From Selaginella moellendorffii (Eukaryota; Streptophyta; Lycopodiopsida; Selaginellales; Selaginellaceae), in NCBI RefSeq assembly GCF_000143415.4, contig NW_003314329.1, positions 747,431 to 811,430 of the forward strand: 64,000 nucleotides of DNA, in the 5' to 3' direction. Made by a program: the position numbers and the translations under genes. This document shows positions 11,340-23,890 of the stretch, one piece after another (position 1 is the first letter of the stretch; every line of letters starts with the position of its first letter). The notes beneath the pieces were generated by a model. The model was not told the origin of the DNA, did no database searches, and was given only the letters and a program-made list of their open reading frames with translations.

Positions 11340-13040
11340 CCTAAAACCACGAATCACAAACAATAAATGATTGTATGAGAAAACCAACGAAACCACAGTC
11401 AAACTTTCTAAGCTTTTAGAACTGCTGGAATGGGGAATTTCCACGTAGAGATTCTCAGCACAAGCGCTGCGAATCCAGGGTTACATGTTCACCTCGAAGA
11501 GCTTTCCCGCTTGTAACCTTGCGGCAGCTAGATCGGTTTAATTCAGACTATGCAGGTGATTCTGCCTATGCTTGACATTCTTCAAAATGAAACTCTCATA
11601 GTCTATTTTCTGCGAGGACGCGGCATTTTGTAACAAGTACGACATTTTCGGAGTAGTTCTTTTCCGGAAAGCCACAATGCGGTCAATGATTGCTGCTTGT
11701 TGCAAGAAAGGAAATAACTGTGTCCAACCTGAAGTCAAACCTTCATGTACTGAAGATCTATAGATCTTGGGCTCCAATATGGGCGTCCATTGTTCACTTT
11801 TGCAAGAAATGCATGTACAAACTGCAAGACTTTGTCCATGTGTTTAGCTTTAATTCCCACCATTGCTTCTGCTGGAAGAGTATGATCATTACAACTTAGA
11901 AGTCAAATCTTACCTGACCTGCCGTAAGCTGTTCACTAATTCACTTGGTAAAAAAAGTGTTGGAGGATCGGAACCAGAATTTTTCTGAAACTCGACCACC
12001 AAAACGTTCAAGAGCTTCGCCACCTCCTCCAATAATGTAGCTCAGCAAAGTTTATTTCTAATATGCTTTTACCATATGCTTTGATAAGAGTGCAGCCGCC
12101 TCCAAAGTTTTTAAAAATTCTTGCCTTCACACCCACAAAACTAAAGTCCACTTGAATGATTTTAAGCTGGTCACCAACAAATATTTTAATTTAATGGGAT
12201 TTTATTTTTTTGGGTTTTTTTCTGTTGTGTGCACATTATTGGGCGTGTCGATTGAATTCTTGGTGAATTGCTAGAGATAGAACAGTAGAAAATATAAGTT
12301 CATGCAAGAAAAAGATACTTTTGCCCAGACCGTAACCAAAATATCCATAACCTAATACCAAATAAGCAACTTTTAGCCTTTACGTGCTACAGGCTTGCTT
12401 CCATAATCTCATGACTATATAGCATCTGGATTACCTTGAGAGAAAGCATGCCAACATATTGAACGTGCTCGATATCATGGACTAAGGTATGTGTTTGGAA
12501 AGCAAACTGATTAAATTTGTAACATAGTTGGTGAGAACAAAAGTTACTAATAAGGGATTATTACATGTTGATTTTGTGACATGCCAAGTTGAGCCTTACA
12601 ATTTAGTTTCAATCCTTTGCTCCAAAAGTGTCATTGGAACACAAATATGTCATTTGTCATTGTCTTGGAACTTCTCTTGGATACACTTTCAAAATGCTAA
12701 CCACCAGTGGTTTCCATTAATAATGAAGAACATTTAACTTACAAAGGCTTATGTCTCCTTATGGCACACCATCAAAGTATCAAACTCTTAAGATTTTCTT
12801 TGCCATATCTGATCCCAAGTTTGCTCGATCTCGTGAGTAACCATATCTATGCGATTTATTCTGGGGAATGATGACGATAAAATAAATGATCCAACAGTGT
12901 GCCCGAATCCAACCTTTGTGAAAAAGGTATAAATAGCTATGTTGAAGACATAAGCTGAGTGCACCTAGTGACTCTGCTTAGGATGACAAAGTGGAATTTG
13001 AAGATGTTGGGATCCTTTCCAAGCCATTTCACCTAACACT
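11340..13040. other. Intergenic stretch, no supported gene
   Basis: Upstream region of the Crinkler-like gene. A minus-strand ORF at 11538-11777 (79 aa, segment AAIIDRIVAFRKRTTPKMSY) has coding-like composition but matches nothing I recognise. The rest, 11.9-13.0 kb, is AT-rich with no convincing ORF or repeat. Confidence 0.4.
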
Positions 13041-13046
13041 GATAGT

Positions 13047-13559
13047 TCATTCTTGAGCCTGGACAATAGTCTCGTGTACTTGCTCATTCAAGATCGTGTC
13101 GACCTTTAGCATAGTTACCACCTCATTTCTGTGACCTTTAGAAACAGCAACATGCCTACCATTTCTGCCACCAAGATCTACCCCACCACCTATAACACCA
13201 AGTGCCTCATTTTTGCCACCACCACCTATGGTACTAAATGCCTCATTTCCACCACCACCAACAGCTTCTCTTGTGCTATAAATAGGTTCTGCATTTCTGT
13301 GCTCTCTAGAACCATCTGGCTCTTGCATGCTGACACCTGGATCAGGATAAACCATTGCTTGGATTTGGACACCATTGCTCCCACTATGGTCTTCCTTTGA
13401 AGCAACACCTTGAATTTGTGAGGTGTCCCTAGTGAATCTAGCACAATGATCTATTTGTTTCCTAGAGAACGGGTCCATTGAGGTTGATCGGCATGCTTCT
13501 TCTATTGTGGCATGATTTATATGTCTGCATAAAAATGACAAAAAAGCTTGATTTAACAT
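13047..13559 (-). CDS. Unrecognised ORF of about 170 aa
   Basis: The first ATG is at 13559; a longer open frame upstream lacks ATG and runs into the minisatellite. The translation has a Gly-rich middle with repeated VGGGGNEA / IGGGGKNEALG-like units, suggesting low-complexity expansion, and no domain I know. It may be a chance ORF or a remnant of a transposon-encoded protein. There is no supporting context. Confidence 0.2.
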   Translation of the reverse strand: MLNQAFLSFLCRHINHATIEEACRSTSMDPFSRKQIDHCARFTRDTSQIQGVASKEDHSGSNGVQIQAMVYPDPGVSMQEPDGSREHRNAEPIYSTREAVGGGGNEAFSTIGGGGKNEALGVIGGGVDLGGRNGRHVAVSKGHRNEVVTMLKVDTILNEQVHETIVQAQE

Positions 13560-13597
13560 TAAAAAAATGTTTTGAAGAAAAATATTAGCAATTTCCT

Positions 13598-13980
13598 TGG
13601 TGCTAGGAAGATTGGTTTGCTGCTGAACCAATCTTCCAATGCCAAGGGAACAAAAGAAAAAAGAAAAGGAGTAACTCCCTTAGCATTGGGAAGGTCGATT
13701 TGGCGGCGAACCAATCTTCCAGCACTAAGGAAACTAAAGAAAAAAGGAAAGGAATAGGAATAGCTCCCTTAGCACTAAGAAGATCGGTTCAGTGGCGAAC
13801 CAATCTTCTAGCACTGAGGGAACCAAGAAAAGAAAAAAAGAAGCAATTCCCTTGGCACTAGGAAGATTGGTTGGTTGCCGAACTGATCTTACAGCACCAA
13901 AGCAACGACAAGAAAAAATAAACCCAGAATCTGATATGTTGGGAAGATTGGTTTACTGCCGAACCAATCATTCCAGTGCG
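13598..13980. repeat. Minisatellite, about 4.5 units of 80-88 bp
   Basis: The unit contains CCGAACCAATCTTCCAGCAC, a purine-rich AAGAAAAAA stretch, then CTCCCTTAGCACTAGGAAGA and TTGGTT. Unit starts recur near 13625, 13705, 13791, 13876 and 13957. Each unit carries both GAAGATTGGTT and AACCAATCTTC, so every repeat can form a hairpin. Confidence 0.85.
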
Positions 13981-14385
13981 TGAGATGCAAGTTGCTTGCG
14001 AGCTAAGAGCAAGAGATGGGGAGATGGAAAAGTAACAAAGAGAGGCATACTTTGATTGAGGAGTGTCTTTCTAGTGTCTTGAAGAGCATCTAGCGTCTTG
14101 ATTGAGAAGTATCTTGAAACACATTGCAAGATTCAAGTGTTTTTCCCTAGCAGTAAAACCCTAAAAATTAACAGTCACGATTAATGGTCACAATCAACAG
14201 TCATGATCAATGGTCATGATTTTTATTCTCTTTAATGGCAATTGCTTTCTAGATTCTAGTGATATATCAAGTTTTTAATAGTACTTTAATTTTGCAAATG
14301 GTAGGATATATTTTTTGGACAAATCCACTATGAACATAAATTTCACGTGCTCTTTCCAATGAGACAATCATTCAATGCTTTAGAT

Positions 14386-14750
14386 ATTAAGATATGTGTA
14401 ATTGATTATAAGAAGAATAATACTGTTGAAATGAATGGGGTTATGAGTGAGAGGAGCCAATTAATCACAAGAGTTGTAGCATTGATTGCTTATTCTCCCT
14501 CTCATCTCCATGCTCTTTTCCCTTCAAAGATCGCATGCGAAAAAACCACAAACAAACCAACTTTTTCGAGTTATGACTCTCATTCACTTGTCACAAAAGA
14601 ATGAAACTCTTTTGAAGGGAAAAGAGCATGGAGATGAGAGGGAGAATAAGCAGTCAATATTACAACTCTTATGATTAATCAACTCCTCTCACTCATAACC
14701 CCATTCATTTCAACAGTATTATTCCTCTTACAATCAATTATACAATTAAT
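14386..14750. repeat. Long foldback (inverted repeat) element
   Basis: Arms at about 14386-14540 and 14608-14750 are near-complementary over about 140 bp (for example GAATAATACTGTTGAAATGA against TCATTTCAACAGTATTATTC), with a loop of about 65 bp. The structure fits a foldback/MITE-type transposon or an inverted duplication, and a transcript would form a long hairpin RNA. No coding capacity. Confidence 0.88.
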
Positions 14751-15163
14751 ATAGGTGGCTCTTTAAGATTCTTATATATCTCTAGATTCTAAACGGTTGT
14801 ATACTTTGTTAAAATAATTCACTTGTCCTTTGCAATGACGTAACTAATTAAAACTCACAATACAAAAGAATATTTTTATTTTTTCTTGTTAATTTCTCCC
14901 TAAATTTTTTCTAAATGCTCGAGCAAGAAGAAGATATGAGAGAATTTTACTTGAAGTTCGATCAAGAGCCTTCAATTGTTTTCTCTAAGAGTGTTATAGG
15001 AGAGAGCTTCCCCTGCAGAAGATTCAAGCTAAAGCCGGGATCAATTAGTTTGGAGAATGTATGTTGTGAAAAGGGTAATTAGATAAAAAAATCCATTTTT
15101 CTTGACAATGGTGTGGGAGAGAATAGGATTCAGTGGGACTTTGATAGATGTACAAGTCAGGAG

Positions 15164-15423
15164 TGTAAGCGACAAAATTTTTCATTTTACTTTAGTCACT
15201 TAACCACACTTCCAACCATTTGGAGGAGTTTCACTCACAACCCCTATAAATCATATTCTAGACTTGGGGCTAGCTAGCCCCAAGAATGGCATCCCTGCCA
15301 CTCAACCTTTGCACTTGATCCAAATACCACCAGATAGAGCACTTGGATCACGTAGAGCACTTGAAAGGTCAGCCCATTATGTTAAGGCCATGCCCAATCA
15401 CCTTTGCCGCACTGGTGGTCTAA
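15164..15423 (-). repeat. Fragment of array-type LTR (3' end of LTR)
   Basis: Matches the LTR ends at 17408, 22199 and 27920: TTTTCATTTTACTTTAGTCA, then CACTTAACCACAC and the CTTGGGGCTAGCTAGCCCC palindrome. It is in minus orientation and broken off after about 260 bp. Confidence 0.75.
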
Positions 15424-15719
15424 CTGGGAAGAAACCCAACTTCCACATTTTCATGGCAGATGTTGCTGATGTTAATTGGTTGGTTATACGACAAGTATTT
15501 GAAGGTAATAAAAGTCAATCATTACAAAGTAGAGAGAAAAGTTGTGAGTTTTATTGGGCAAAGAGTATCAACGAATATTGCCAATGCATCAAGTCTAACT
15601 TTCATCACAAGTTCAAGCTACTTTGTTATGAATGAATATATGCACCAATTAAAGAGGAGCATAAGGCAAAGACAAATGAGATGTGCATATGGTAGCATGA
15701 AGGAGACAAAGTGCCAATT

Positions 15720-17407
15720 AAACACTAAAAGTCTAGGCTTGCTATTAGAAAACTTGGGTTACAATGCTCAATTTTTTTCTAGGAAACCTTGTTATTGCTC
15801 CTTGAGTAGCTTGGTGTTGGATTAGTTTTGTGTTTGGTTAGAAAAAAGGTGGAATGAGCTTGTTCATGTTGTGAAAAAAAGTTAATAGTGTTGGGTGTTG
15901 TAAATCTCTATTGGTGGAGTGTGGCATTTATGTTGCATTTTATCGAATTGAGTTGGCACTTGATGTTCACATAAACCTTTGAAGTAATGACATGGGTCTT
16001 GCTTATTGTATTGCTCGATTAATGATCAAGTCATTGTGATACTTATACCATATCCATGTGATAATGAGCAATGTGTTTACGAAGTTGCTTAGTTAAATGA
16101 TAATCAACCTCAAAGTGGTTGATAGTGAAGCTAGTCTATTTATACATAGTAGCATTGAAGTAGCTTTGACTAAATTCTCTATAATGATCTAAAATATGCT
16201 AAGCTTATGTTAGTACTTTGGTTCCTTAAGTTTGCCCATTAAAGTGTTGGAAAAAGGTTGTAGCATTCATTTGCTATAGCTTGTTAGTAAATTTGTAGCA
16301 CTTAGAGTAGATTGTTGGATGGAGAAGGTGTGGGGTTGAGGCATTGACATTACTAACACTTGTGTTAGTGGAAGTGGTATTGTTGTTCGAATGATGAGGA
16401 ATTTTCCTTAGACCTTAATATTCCATTTCATTTTTCTTGTTAGTGTTTTGGCTCCACATTAGATCTTAAAGGTGGTTGAAGAAGGGTGTTAGTGCAATAT
16501 GGATATCCAAAGATGTGGTTTTCATGATCAAGCCTTGGATGTTCATTTTGCATTTTACAGATGTTAGTGTTGGATGATAGAAGTGTGGGCAAAGATGTTT
16601 GATACTTAGATATACTGTTGGTCATGAGAATTTGTGTTGAGGTGAACCTATGTGAAGTTGTTGGTAAGAGGAAGTTGGTTGAGTCTTGAAAGTTTGCATT
16701 CCTAAACTGAGAGTCATTCTTGCTCTAGGATGGAAAATTTCTACAAATTTTCTTAGGCTTTTCCAATGGTTGATATGTTGATCACTTTGCTTGAAAACAA
16801 ATTCGTTTTCGTAAGCAAATACAAACTAGTGAAAGGGTTGGAGTTGACTTCAGTTACTTTAGACTTTAGTATGTAGTTTGTATGATGTGGCCCGAAACAA
16901 ATGCTGACTTTTGAGGCTAAAGCAATTGAGTTGGATAGAGTTTGGAGTTGGTGTAGAAAAGTGGTCGTTGCATTTTTTTAGAAAGGTGACCCTTATACCT
17001 TTCTTCTGTAGTGTTGTGCTTGGTGGCAATTTGCACCTTGCATTTCATTAAGACTCTATGAGAGTAGTGAGCTCTCACTGATCTTCACTTGGTCTTGGTA
17101 GCTTGGTTGAGGATGGTGATGTCCAACTTAGTTGTTTGAAGTTGAAATGTTGGTACCTGTACTATAGATTTGTTTATGAGGAGGTTGTGTACCAATATGT
17201 GTCCATCTCATAGTCTTCACTTTAGTTTCGGCTGAGTGTTGATCATGCATAGTTAGCCTTTTCAAAGCATGCTTAGAGCTATTGGCTAAATGCATTGGTG
17301 AACTTATTACAGTTGAGTTGGATTCAAGTGGTCATTTATTTTGTGCTTGTCCATGAACCTTTATCTCGTATCTAGGGTATTACGTTCATATTGGACAAGT
17401 ATATGAC
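15720..17407 (+). repeat. Inverted copy of non-coding interior of the 43.4-50.6 kb LARD
   Basis: This stretch is the reverse complement, with divergence, of about 46930-48625. Shared landmarks include GTTGGATTAGTTTTGTGTT (against AACACTAATCCAACACC), ATATGGATATCCAAAGATGT and TCCATGAACCTTTATCT. No coding potential. It abuts the array LTR at 17408. Immediately left, 15424-15719 holds an unrecognised open stretch I cannot assign. Confidence 0.75.
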
Positions 17408-17755
17408 TATAAATGACTAAATTTTCCATTCTACTTTAGTCACTTAACCACGCCTCTGACCATTTGGAAAAGTCTCACTCACAACCTCCATAAGTCCTAT
17501 TCTGGACTTGGGGCTGGCTAGCCCTGAGAGTGACATCCCTGCCACTCAACCTTTGCTCTTGGTCCAAGTGCTTCATGTGTCCGATCCCATGACCGACACT
17601 CAAAGGTACCACTGACATAGCAGCCCATCATACTAAGGCCATACCCAATCACCTTTGCTGCATTGGTGGTCCAATACCACCTACATCACAGTCCTGTCTC
17701 TCCAAGACTGGCATGAGTGGTCATTTTAGATCCACTCTTTAACATCTCGAGGACT

Positions 17756-20738
17756 AGCATGTTGAAAGGGCATGACTCTCCACCTTAGTTCGTAAGTCAT
17801 GTTGGCAATGTGGTGGATAGAAAGGGGCTAATTTGAGGACTTTGTGATCTTGGGAACAATATAAGGTTTTCCTCAAAGAGTTGAGGATATGATATAAATG
17901 AACGTTTGACTTAGCAAACTAGCTAATGTAGTTGTGGGAAACAACTATAGTTGGGATCACCGGGAAGATAGAGACTCCAGAATAATAAAGGAGTCACAAG
18001 ACGACCCTCATATATTTGAGGCTGGTGCTCATGAATTTGAGACCAGAATTAATGACCGTGGGATGTCAAATGCGGATGAGGACATAAGTCCTTGAAATGG
18101 TAGTAAGGGCTACCTTTTATAAATGATAGAACAAACCCAAGGAGTTGGGGGTGTACTTAGAGGATGAGTCAGTATTCTCATCATATGGATAGATAGTCCT
18201 AAAGGGCAAAAGTAGCCCACAAAGAACAAAAAATAATTAAGTGTTGCAGTAACACTTGCAAAGATGGTTTTTGTGAGTAGGACATGAATACAAAAAGTTG
18301 TATTCTAGTGAGTTGGCACCTTGAAGACAAAAACCTTGCAAGTTGTTATATTAACAAAGTCTTAAAAAGTTGGATAACTCAAGTGGAGTTATGGTCCTAT
18401 GGGATTGGTAGAAGCATTTGGATTGAGGTGTATAGTGCGTCACGAAGTATGGGAGGATCATAAAATCGAAGTATAAAAACAGTGGGTATCTCATTGGTGG
18501 CAGAATGTGCCATACTAAAGTCATGGGAAAGATGTTCCTAGAAGAAAACAACTTTGGCCTAGAGTTGGGTGCGAACACTATGGTATAGAGCTAATTGAGA
18601 GTTGGCATGGGAAACAACTATGTTGGTCTTGGCAAAGACCTAGACACAAGTGCAAAGTATCATAAAGGTGGGCTAATAGAGCCGTTGGTGTGGAGGCATA
18701 AAATGTGCCTTAATGTCAAGTTGGCGGGTTCATGAGAACCCCTTGCCAAAGGAATCCCAATGGAAATAGGAATGGCATAGCTTAAACTGGAAAGCATGCG
18801 AAAGAGCGTGCAAAATTGGAGTGGCGTAGCGGAAGTGTGGTTTTGAGGTTTGCCATAAGGCAAAGCTATCAAGGTTTGGGAAGTAGCTCATGAGTGTTCA
18901 AAAGGATGGCTTTAAATGAAAGTTGATGGTCAAGGACTTTCACACTTATGCATGAACTATGTTACGATGGTTAGAGGACTTGCTAAACGAGATTAGCAAG
19001 TTGGGGGAACAAATATCTTAGTTGAAGTTGCTAACTTCAACAGGGGTGGCCCATAGGGCCAAGCATGGAGGAGTCCATGCATGATCGCAGACTTGTCAAG
19101 TGAGAGGGCTTGGCAATGTGGAGGAACTAAGTTCCTAAATTGTGATCTATAGCGTGCTTTAAGTATAAGTTAGTGCACTAGCATGGTGAGTCATGCCAAG
19201 CATCCTAGGTGATGCCGTTTGTAGATGCATATATGGAGGTTGGGTTCAAGTCCCAACCCTATAGTGCTTGGGTTCGAGTCCTAACTCACTAGGGCGTAGT
19301 GATGGTTTAGAATATGAGGACACTCATTTTTCGGTGGTTATGGACTCTCAGTGTGAAGACTGACTTGGGCACACTACCAAGTGGGGATGCCCTGGAGTTG
19401 TGATGCATAGTTAGATTGCTTAATGTGAAAGCTTGGCATTTCTAACTTGAACGCTTTGGTGCAAGTGGCACCACGACGTGGGGAATAAGATGGGGACACC
19501 TAGTCTCAGTTGCTATGGACCCTTGGCTGGAAGGGCTGGCTTGGGTGCACCGCTATGTGTGAAGGATGCCTCCGAGGTCATGGTCAACAAGTTAAAGGTC
19601 TAAAAGACCTAGTACCTATTAGCAAACCTGTTAAGGTGACAAATGTTAGATCACTAAATGATCTTACGGCTAAACAAAGACAAGGTACTTATAAGGTTAA
19701 AGAATAAGGTTCCTAGTTTAAAGTGTTGATCTGAATTATTGATAATGGTGTGGCTTGGTTAAGGAGACCAAATGGGAAGGACACTAAAAGAGAAATCAAT
19801 TGTGCAGATACGATGGTATGGTGAGTTTAAGAAAGTAGTTGGGTCACCAAGTTGGGCCATGGATGGAGCCCGTAGCAGAAAATGCTAAAGAGACTTATTA
19901 GGGGTGAGCACCCTCTAGACTTGGTAAAGTAGAGCCTTTGCCATAGGACCCAAAAGGATACCTCGAGAATGGAGGTAGTGATCTTATGTTACTTGGTACA
20001 ACAATTAACAGATAGGAGCAAAAGACTAGTGGCCAAATCTGGGCTGTGGAATTCATTGGAAGGAATCCAAGTGGCAAAGTTAGGCAAGGAACTCTAATGT
20101 GTTGGACATTAACGGATTGTGGGAAAGGAAGTGTGATTCCAAGAATGGATTTCGAAATGCTCCAATTTGACAAAGGTGAAAGCTCCAAGGGATGGAGTAA
20201 TAAGGTAGCCAAATGATAGGGCTATGGACAGCCCTAGCATAAATTATGATAACTTTAACTTAGTGTTAAAGGTGGCACAAAATAGAAAAGAAGATGATGG
20301 TGCCCTCAAGTAGAGAACTTCCTAGGATGGGGAAGTGGAATTGCACAAAATGTGCAATGCAAGGTGTTGGAGACATCCAGGAAATTGACTCTGAGAAATC
20401 AGAATTAAAAATTCCAAAGTGCAAAGGTTATATCAATGGGAACTGAGACTATTCAAGAATGAATAGTGGGATTGAGATAGAGAAGGTGTCTTTAATAAGT
20501 TTAGCGAGAATTAAATCAATAAAAGGAGAGAACCACCACAAATTGTCGAATGAGTCTCTAAGTTGGAAAGACTATGCTCCTTAGAGGATGGACAAGGCAT
20601 GGTGAGCTGTCGGTGTCAAATCATTGACGAATATTGGCTATGTACCAAGGATGCAAAGGGTAATACATGCTAATATTACTTTATAAAATAGTTTATTATT
20701 CGATGAGGACATCTAACTTCATCTATGGGTGGTGGAGT
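17756..20738 (+). repeat. LARD interior A (inverted copy of interior B)
   Basis: Non-coding. It is the reverse-complement counterpart of 23891-27850 (for example CTAATGTAGTTGTGGGAAACAA near 17.93 kb against its complement near 27.6 kb). It ends with the polypurine tract TATGGGTGGTGGAGT directly before the LTR at 20739. Around 19230-19290 it carries two GGGTTC(A/G)AGTCC hairpins that also occur in the chromovirus 3' region. Confidence 0.8.
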
Positions 20739-22188
20739 TGTGAGACACAAATCCCTAAGCCCTAAAATGGGGCTGAAAGGGTGCCATGTGGAAGTGGCCA
20801 AAGCGAAAGCCAAACAAGCGTAACACGTTTGGACTAAAAGCTCCGGAGTCCAAGTTTGAGTCCGAGTCTGAGTCCGAGTCCGAGTTTAAGTCTGGGGGTG
20901 AAAGCCCAAAACATTCATCTCCTAGACCCTAGGGGGTTTGGTGAGCTCCAAAAGTATAGTAGATGGAGGATTCCAGTAGAGCCAATTTGGCTAAAAAAGA
21001 GTAGTGTAACCAAGGAAGGCTATACCCATGTGGTGGGTGATGATAGGAACTAGGGTCTAGGAACTGATAAGCGGGGTAGTTTGGTGAAGTGTTCAAAAGC
21101 CAGCTCTAGTTCCCCTGGGAGATCGAATGGTTGATGCTCCCAGTCTAAGTGTAGGTGGCACTACCTACTTAGATACTTGGTATGGCTCAATGGAACATCG
21201 CTCTAAGCCCATGGCTAGAACACCCAAAAGCGGAAGGCGGGGAGAGTACCCCTGTAGCGCACTTTATCTCTCTCCTCTTAAGCCAACTGAAAAAGGGGCA
21301 ATTGCTTAATGAGAGAGCCCTTAATGGCTATTTTATCCCCATTTATCCCCCAAGGTTCCAAGGATCCATGGTGACAATATATTCAAATCTCATCCCATGA
21401 TCACATGCGCTATAGTCACCCCTCCTTCAGAGATGTCAATGTCCTCATTGACAATTGACTAACAACCCCTACTGAGCCAAAGGGAACTAACACCTCCATT
21501 TCCACACTAAATCTATCAATCCTTCCATTTTGTAGATTAGCTATTTCATGTGAGGCAACTAGTCATCCACCCGTATCGTAGTCCCATGGTGGATACCTTT
21601 GTCCGTGGATACTCCACACAGGAGGAAGGACGTATACATGGATGCCCAATACATACGATTTCAAATTTAGAGATAGGAATATACTTTGCTCAAGGATATA
21701 TTATATTTTTAAGTAGCCACTAATCAATGGGAATCGAACTCGTGCCATTTTCTCTTATACCAACTATAGCGCACTTTATCTCTCTCCCCTTAAACCAACT
21801 GGAAAAGGGGCAATTGCTTGATGAAAGAGTCCTTAGTGGCTATTTTATCCCCATTTATCCCCTAAGGTTTCAAGGATCCACAGTGACAGTATATCCAAAT
21901 CTCATCTGCTATAACCTTGGTGGCTCATGTAAGGCCACAGTGTTTCGAAATGTTGCCCTAAAGTCCCAAACTGTGGAAAGGAAGAGGAGCAATCCTTTGA
22001 TATAGTGACCAAGAACTCAGTCATTTGGTGAGGAAGTCCCAAAGGACAGTGGGACTTAGTGGTCGGGCCTGTGAGCCCTGACCCAGTGGCAGTATGGGCG
22101 AACACGGCCATGGACGCAAAGGGACTTGGTGGGGACTGAAAGAGGGATATAGGGGAAGGTTGTTCCCCTTGTCTATGGGCATTCTAAA
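20739..22188 (+). repeat. LTR of inverted LARD unit (interrupted by TRIM)
   Basis: Begins TGTGAGACACAAATCCC after the polypurine tract, carries a short GAGTCC hexamer run (about 20846-20890), the GGTGAAAGCCCAAA box and the CCAAAAGTATAGTAG box. The TRIM occupies 21253-21913. Its last roughly 350 bp are missing here and found at 17408-17755 in the opposite orientation. Confidence 0.78.
21253..21913 (-). mobile_element. TRIM-like miniature LTR element nested in LARD LTR
   Basis: Two direct repeats, 21253-21414 and 21767-21913, about 150-160 bp each, share GCGCACTTTATCTCTCTCC and GGCTATTTTATCCCCATTTA and have TATAGC/GCTATA-type ends. Between them lie 352 bp without coding capacity. A primer-site complement (CTCTTATACCAA, 21754-21765) sits beside the right repeat and a pyrimidine-rich polypurine-tract complement (CACCCCTCCTTC, 21417 on) beside the left one. 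The flanks ACCCC/ACCTT are a weak target duplication. The uninterrupted LTR at 22.8 kb shows the empty site. Confidence 0.75.
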
Positions 22189-22198
22189 GATACCAACT

Positions 22199-23890
22199 TA
22201 TAAGCAACTAAATTTTTCCATTCTACTTTAGTCACTTAACCATACCTCTAACCACTTGAAGGAGTCTCACTCACCACCTCCATAAGTTCTCTTTCGGACT
22301 TGAGACTTACTAGCCCCGAGAATGGTATCCATGCCAGTCAACTTTTGCATTTGGTCTAACTGCTCCACGTGTCCAATCCCATGACTAACACCCCAAAGAT
22401 ACAACTAACATATCAGTCTATTACACTAAGGCCATGCCCATCCACCTTTGTCATGCGGTGATCCAACACCACCTATATCATAATCTTGTCTCTTAAAGAT
22501 TGGGCCATCCATCCATGAGTGATCATCCCAGATTCACTCCTTAGCATCCTTAGGATTCCTTCAAACATGGGGAATAACCGTCCCCAATATCCCTTTTTCG
22601 GTCCCCACCAAATCCCTTTCTATCCATGGCCGTGTTCGCCAACACTGCCACTGGGTCAGGGGCCCACAGGCCCAACCACTAAGTCCACTGTCCTCTGGGA
22701 CTTCCTCACCAGATGACTGTGTCCTTGGTCACTACACCAGAGGACTGCTCCTCTTCCTTTCCATAGTTTGGGGCTTTGGGGCAACATTTCAGAACACTGT
22801 GGCCTTACACGAGCCACATGAGTACTTTCCCCACCTTCTACCTTTGGGTGCTTTAGCCATGGGTTTAGAGCGAGGTTCCATTGAGCCATGCTAGGTATCC
22901 AAGTATGTAATGCCACCCACACTTGAACTAGGAGTATTGACCATTCGATCTCTTGAGGGAACTAGAGCCAACTCTTGAACACTTCACCAAGCTACCCTGC
23001 TTGTTTGTCCGTATTCACTCTAGCTTGGACTCCTTAGTGGTTTTATCATCACCCACCATGTGGGTATAAACTTCCTTGGTCATACTGCCCTTTTTTAGCC
23101 AAACTGGCTCCACTAGAGTCCTCCCCCTATTATACTTTTGGAGCCCACCAAACGCTTGGAGACGAATGCTTTGGGCTTTCACCTTCAGACTCGAACTCAG
23201 ACTTGGACTCAGACTCGGACTCGGACTCGGACTCAAGCTTGGGCTCGGTCTCGGCCTCAGTCTCGGTCCCGGTCCCAATCTTGGTCTTGGTCTCGGTCTC
23301 ATTCTTGACCTTGGACTCCATCTCGGACTCCATCTCGGGTCCATCTCGGCCTCCATCTCAGTCCATCCCGGACTCCATCTCGAACTCCATCTTGGGTCCA
23401 TCTCAGACTCCATCTTGGTCCATCTCGGACTCCATCCCGGACTTCATCCCAGCCCATCTTAGACTCCATCTCAGGTCCATCTTGGACTCCATCATGGATT
23501 CCATCTCGGGTCCATCTTAGACTCCATCTCGATCCATCTTGCACTCCACCTCGGGTCCATCTCGGACTCCATCTCAGACTCCATCTCAGGTCCATCTTGG
23601 ACTCCATTTCAGATCCATCTCAGAGTCCATCTCGGATTCCATCTCGGGTCCTTCTTAGACTCCTCCACATGTCATGTGTTAGTCCTCTTGTGTCCCTTTC
23701 TAGAGACTCTCTTATTGCTTGCCTCATGCTCGTTCCTTGAGCACTTGGTTGGGAGTTCCACTCCCACTCTCGACTCTTTAAGTCGGAGCATTTAGTCCAA
23801 ATGTGTTACGCTCGTTTGACTTCCACTTCAGCCACTACCACGTGGCACCCTTTTGGCTCCACTTTGGGGCTTAGGGATTTGTGTCTCACA
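22199..23890 (-). repeat. LTR B of LARD array (shared middle LTR)
   Basis: 1692 bp with a TATAAGCAACTAAAT end (against TGTAAATGACTAAAT at 27920) and a TCTCACA terminus. The polypurine tract lies just outside at 23891-23906. It is the longest LTR here because its hexamer minisatellite is expanded (23186-23654). Confidence 0.8.
23186..23654 (-). repeat. GAGTCC/GAGATGG hexamer-derived minisatellite in LTR
   Basis: On the minus strand, units of GAGTCCGAGTCC grade into longer units with GAGTCCGAGATGGA and GACCCGAGATGGA. The long repetitive reading frames here (Glu-Ser, Asp-Ser or Trp-Thr rich) follow the repeat periodicity and are not treated as genes. Confidence 0.9.

Noticed and set aside
13598-13980. 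Possible CRISPR-like array
   Set aside because: Units are continuous diverged 80-88 bp repeats without unique spacers, in a eukaryotic setting.
19230-19290. tRNA gene suggested by GGTTCAAGTCC
   Set aside because: Only T-arm-like hairpins are present; no acceptor stem, D-arm or anticodon arm at proper spacing.
23015-23607. Overlapping long ORFs with Glu-Ser, Asp-Ser or Trp-Thr-rich repeats on both strands
   Set aside because: They follow the 6- and 15-bp minisatellite in an LTR; open frames on both strands are a by-product of the repeat, as also at 32742-32985 and 41670-42148.
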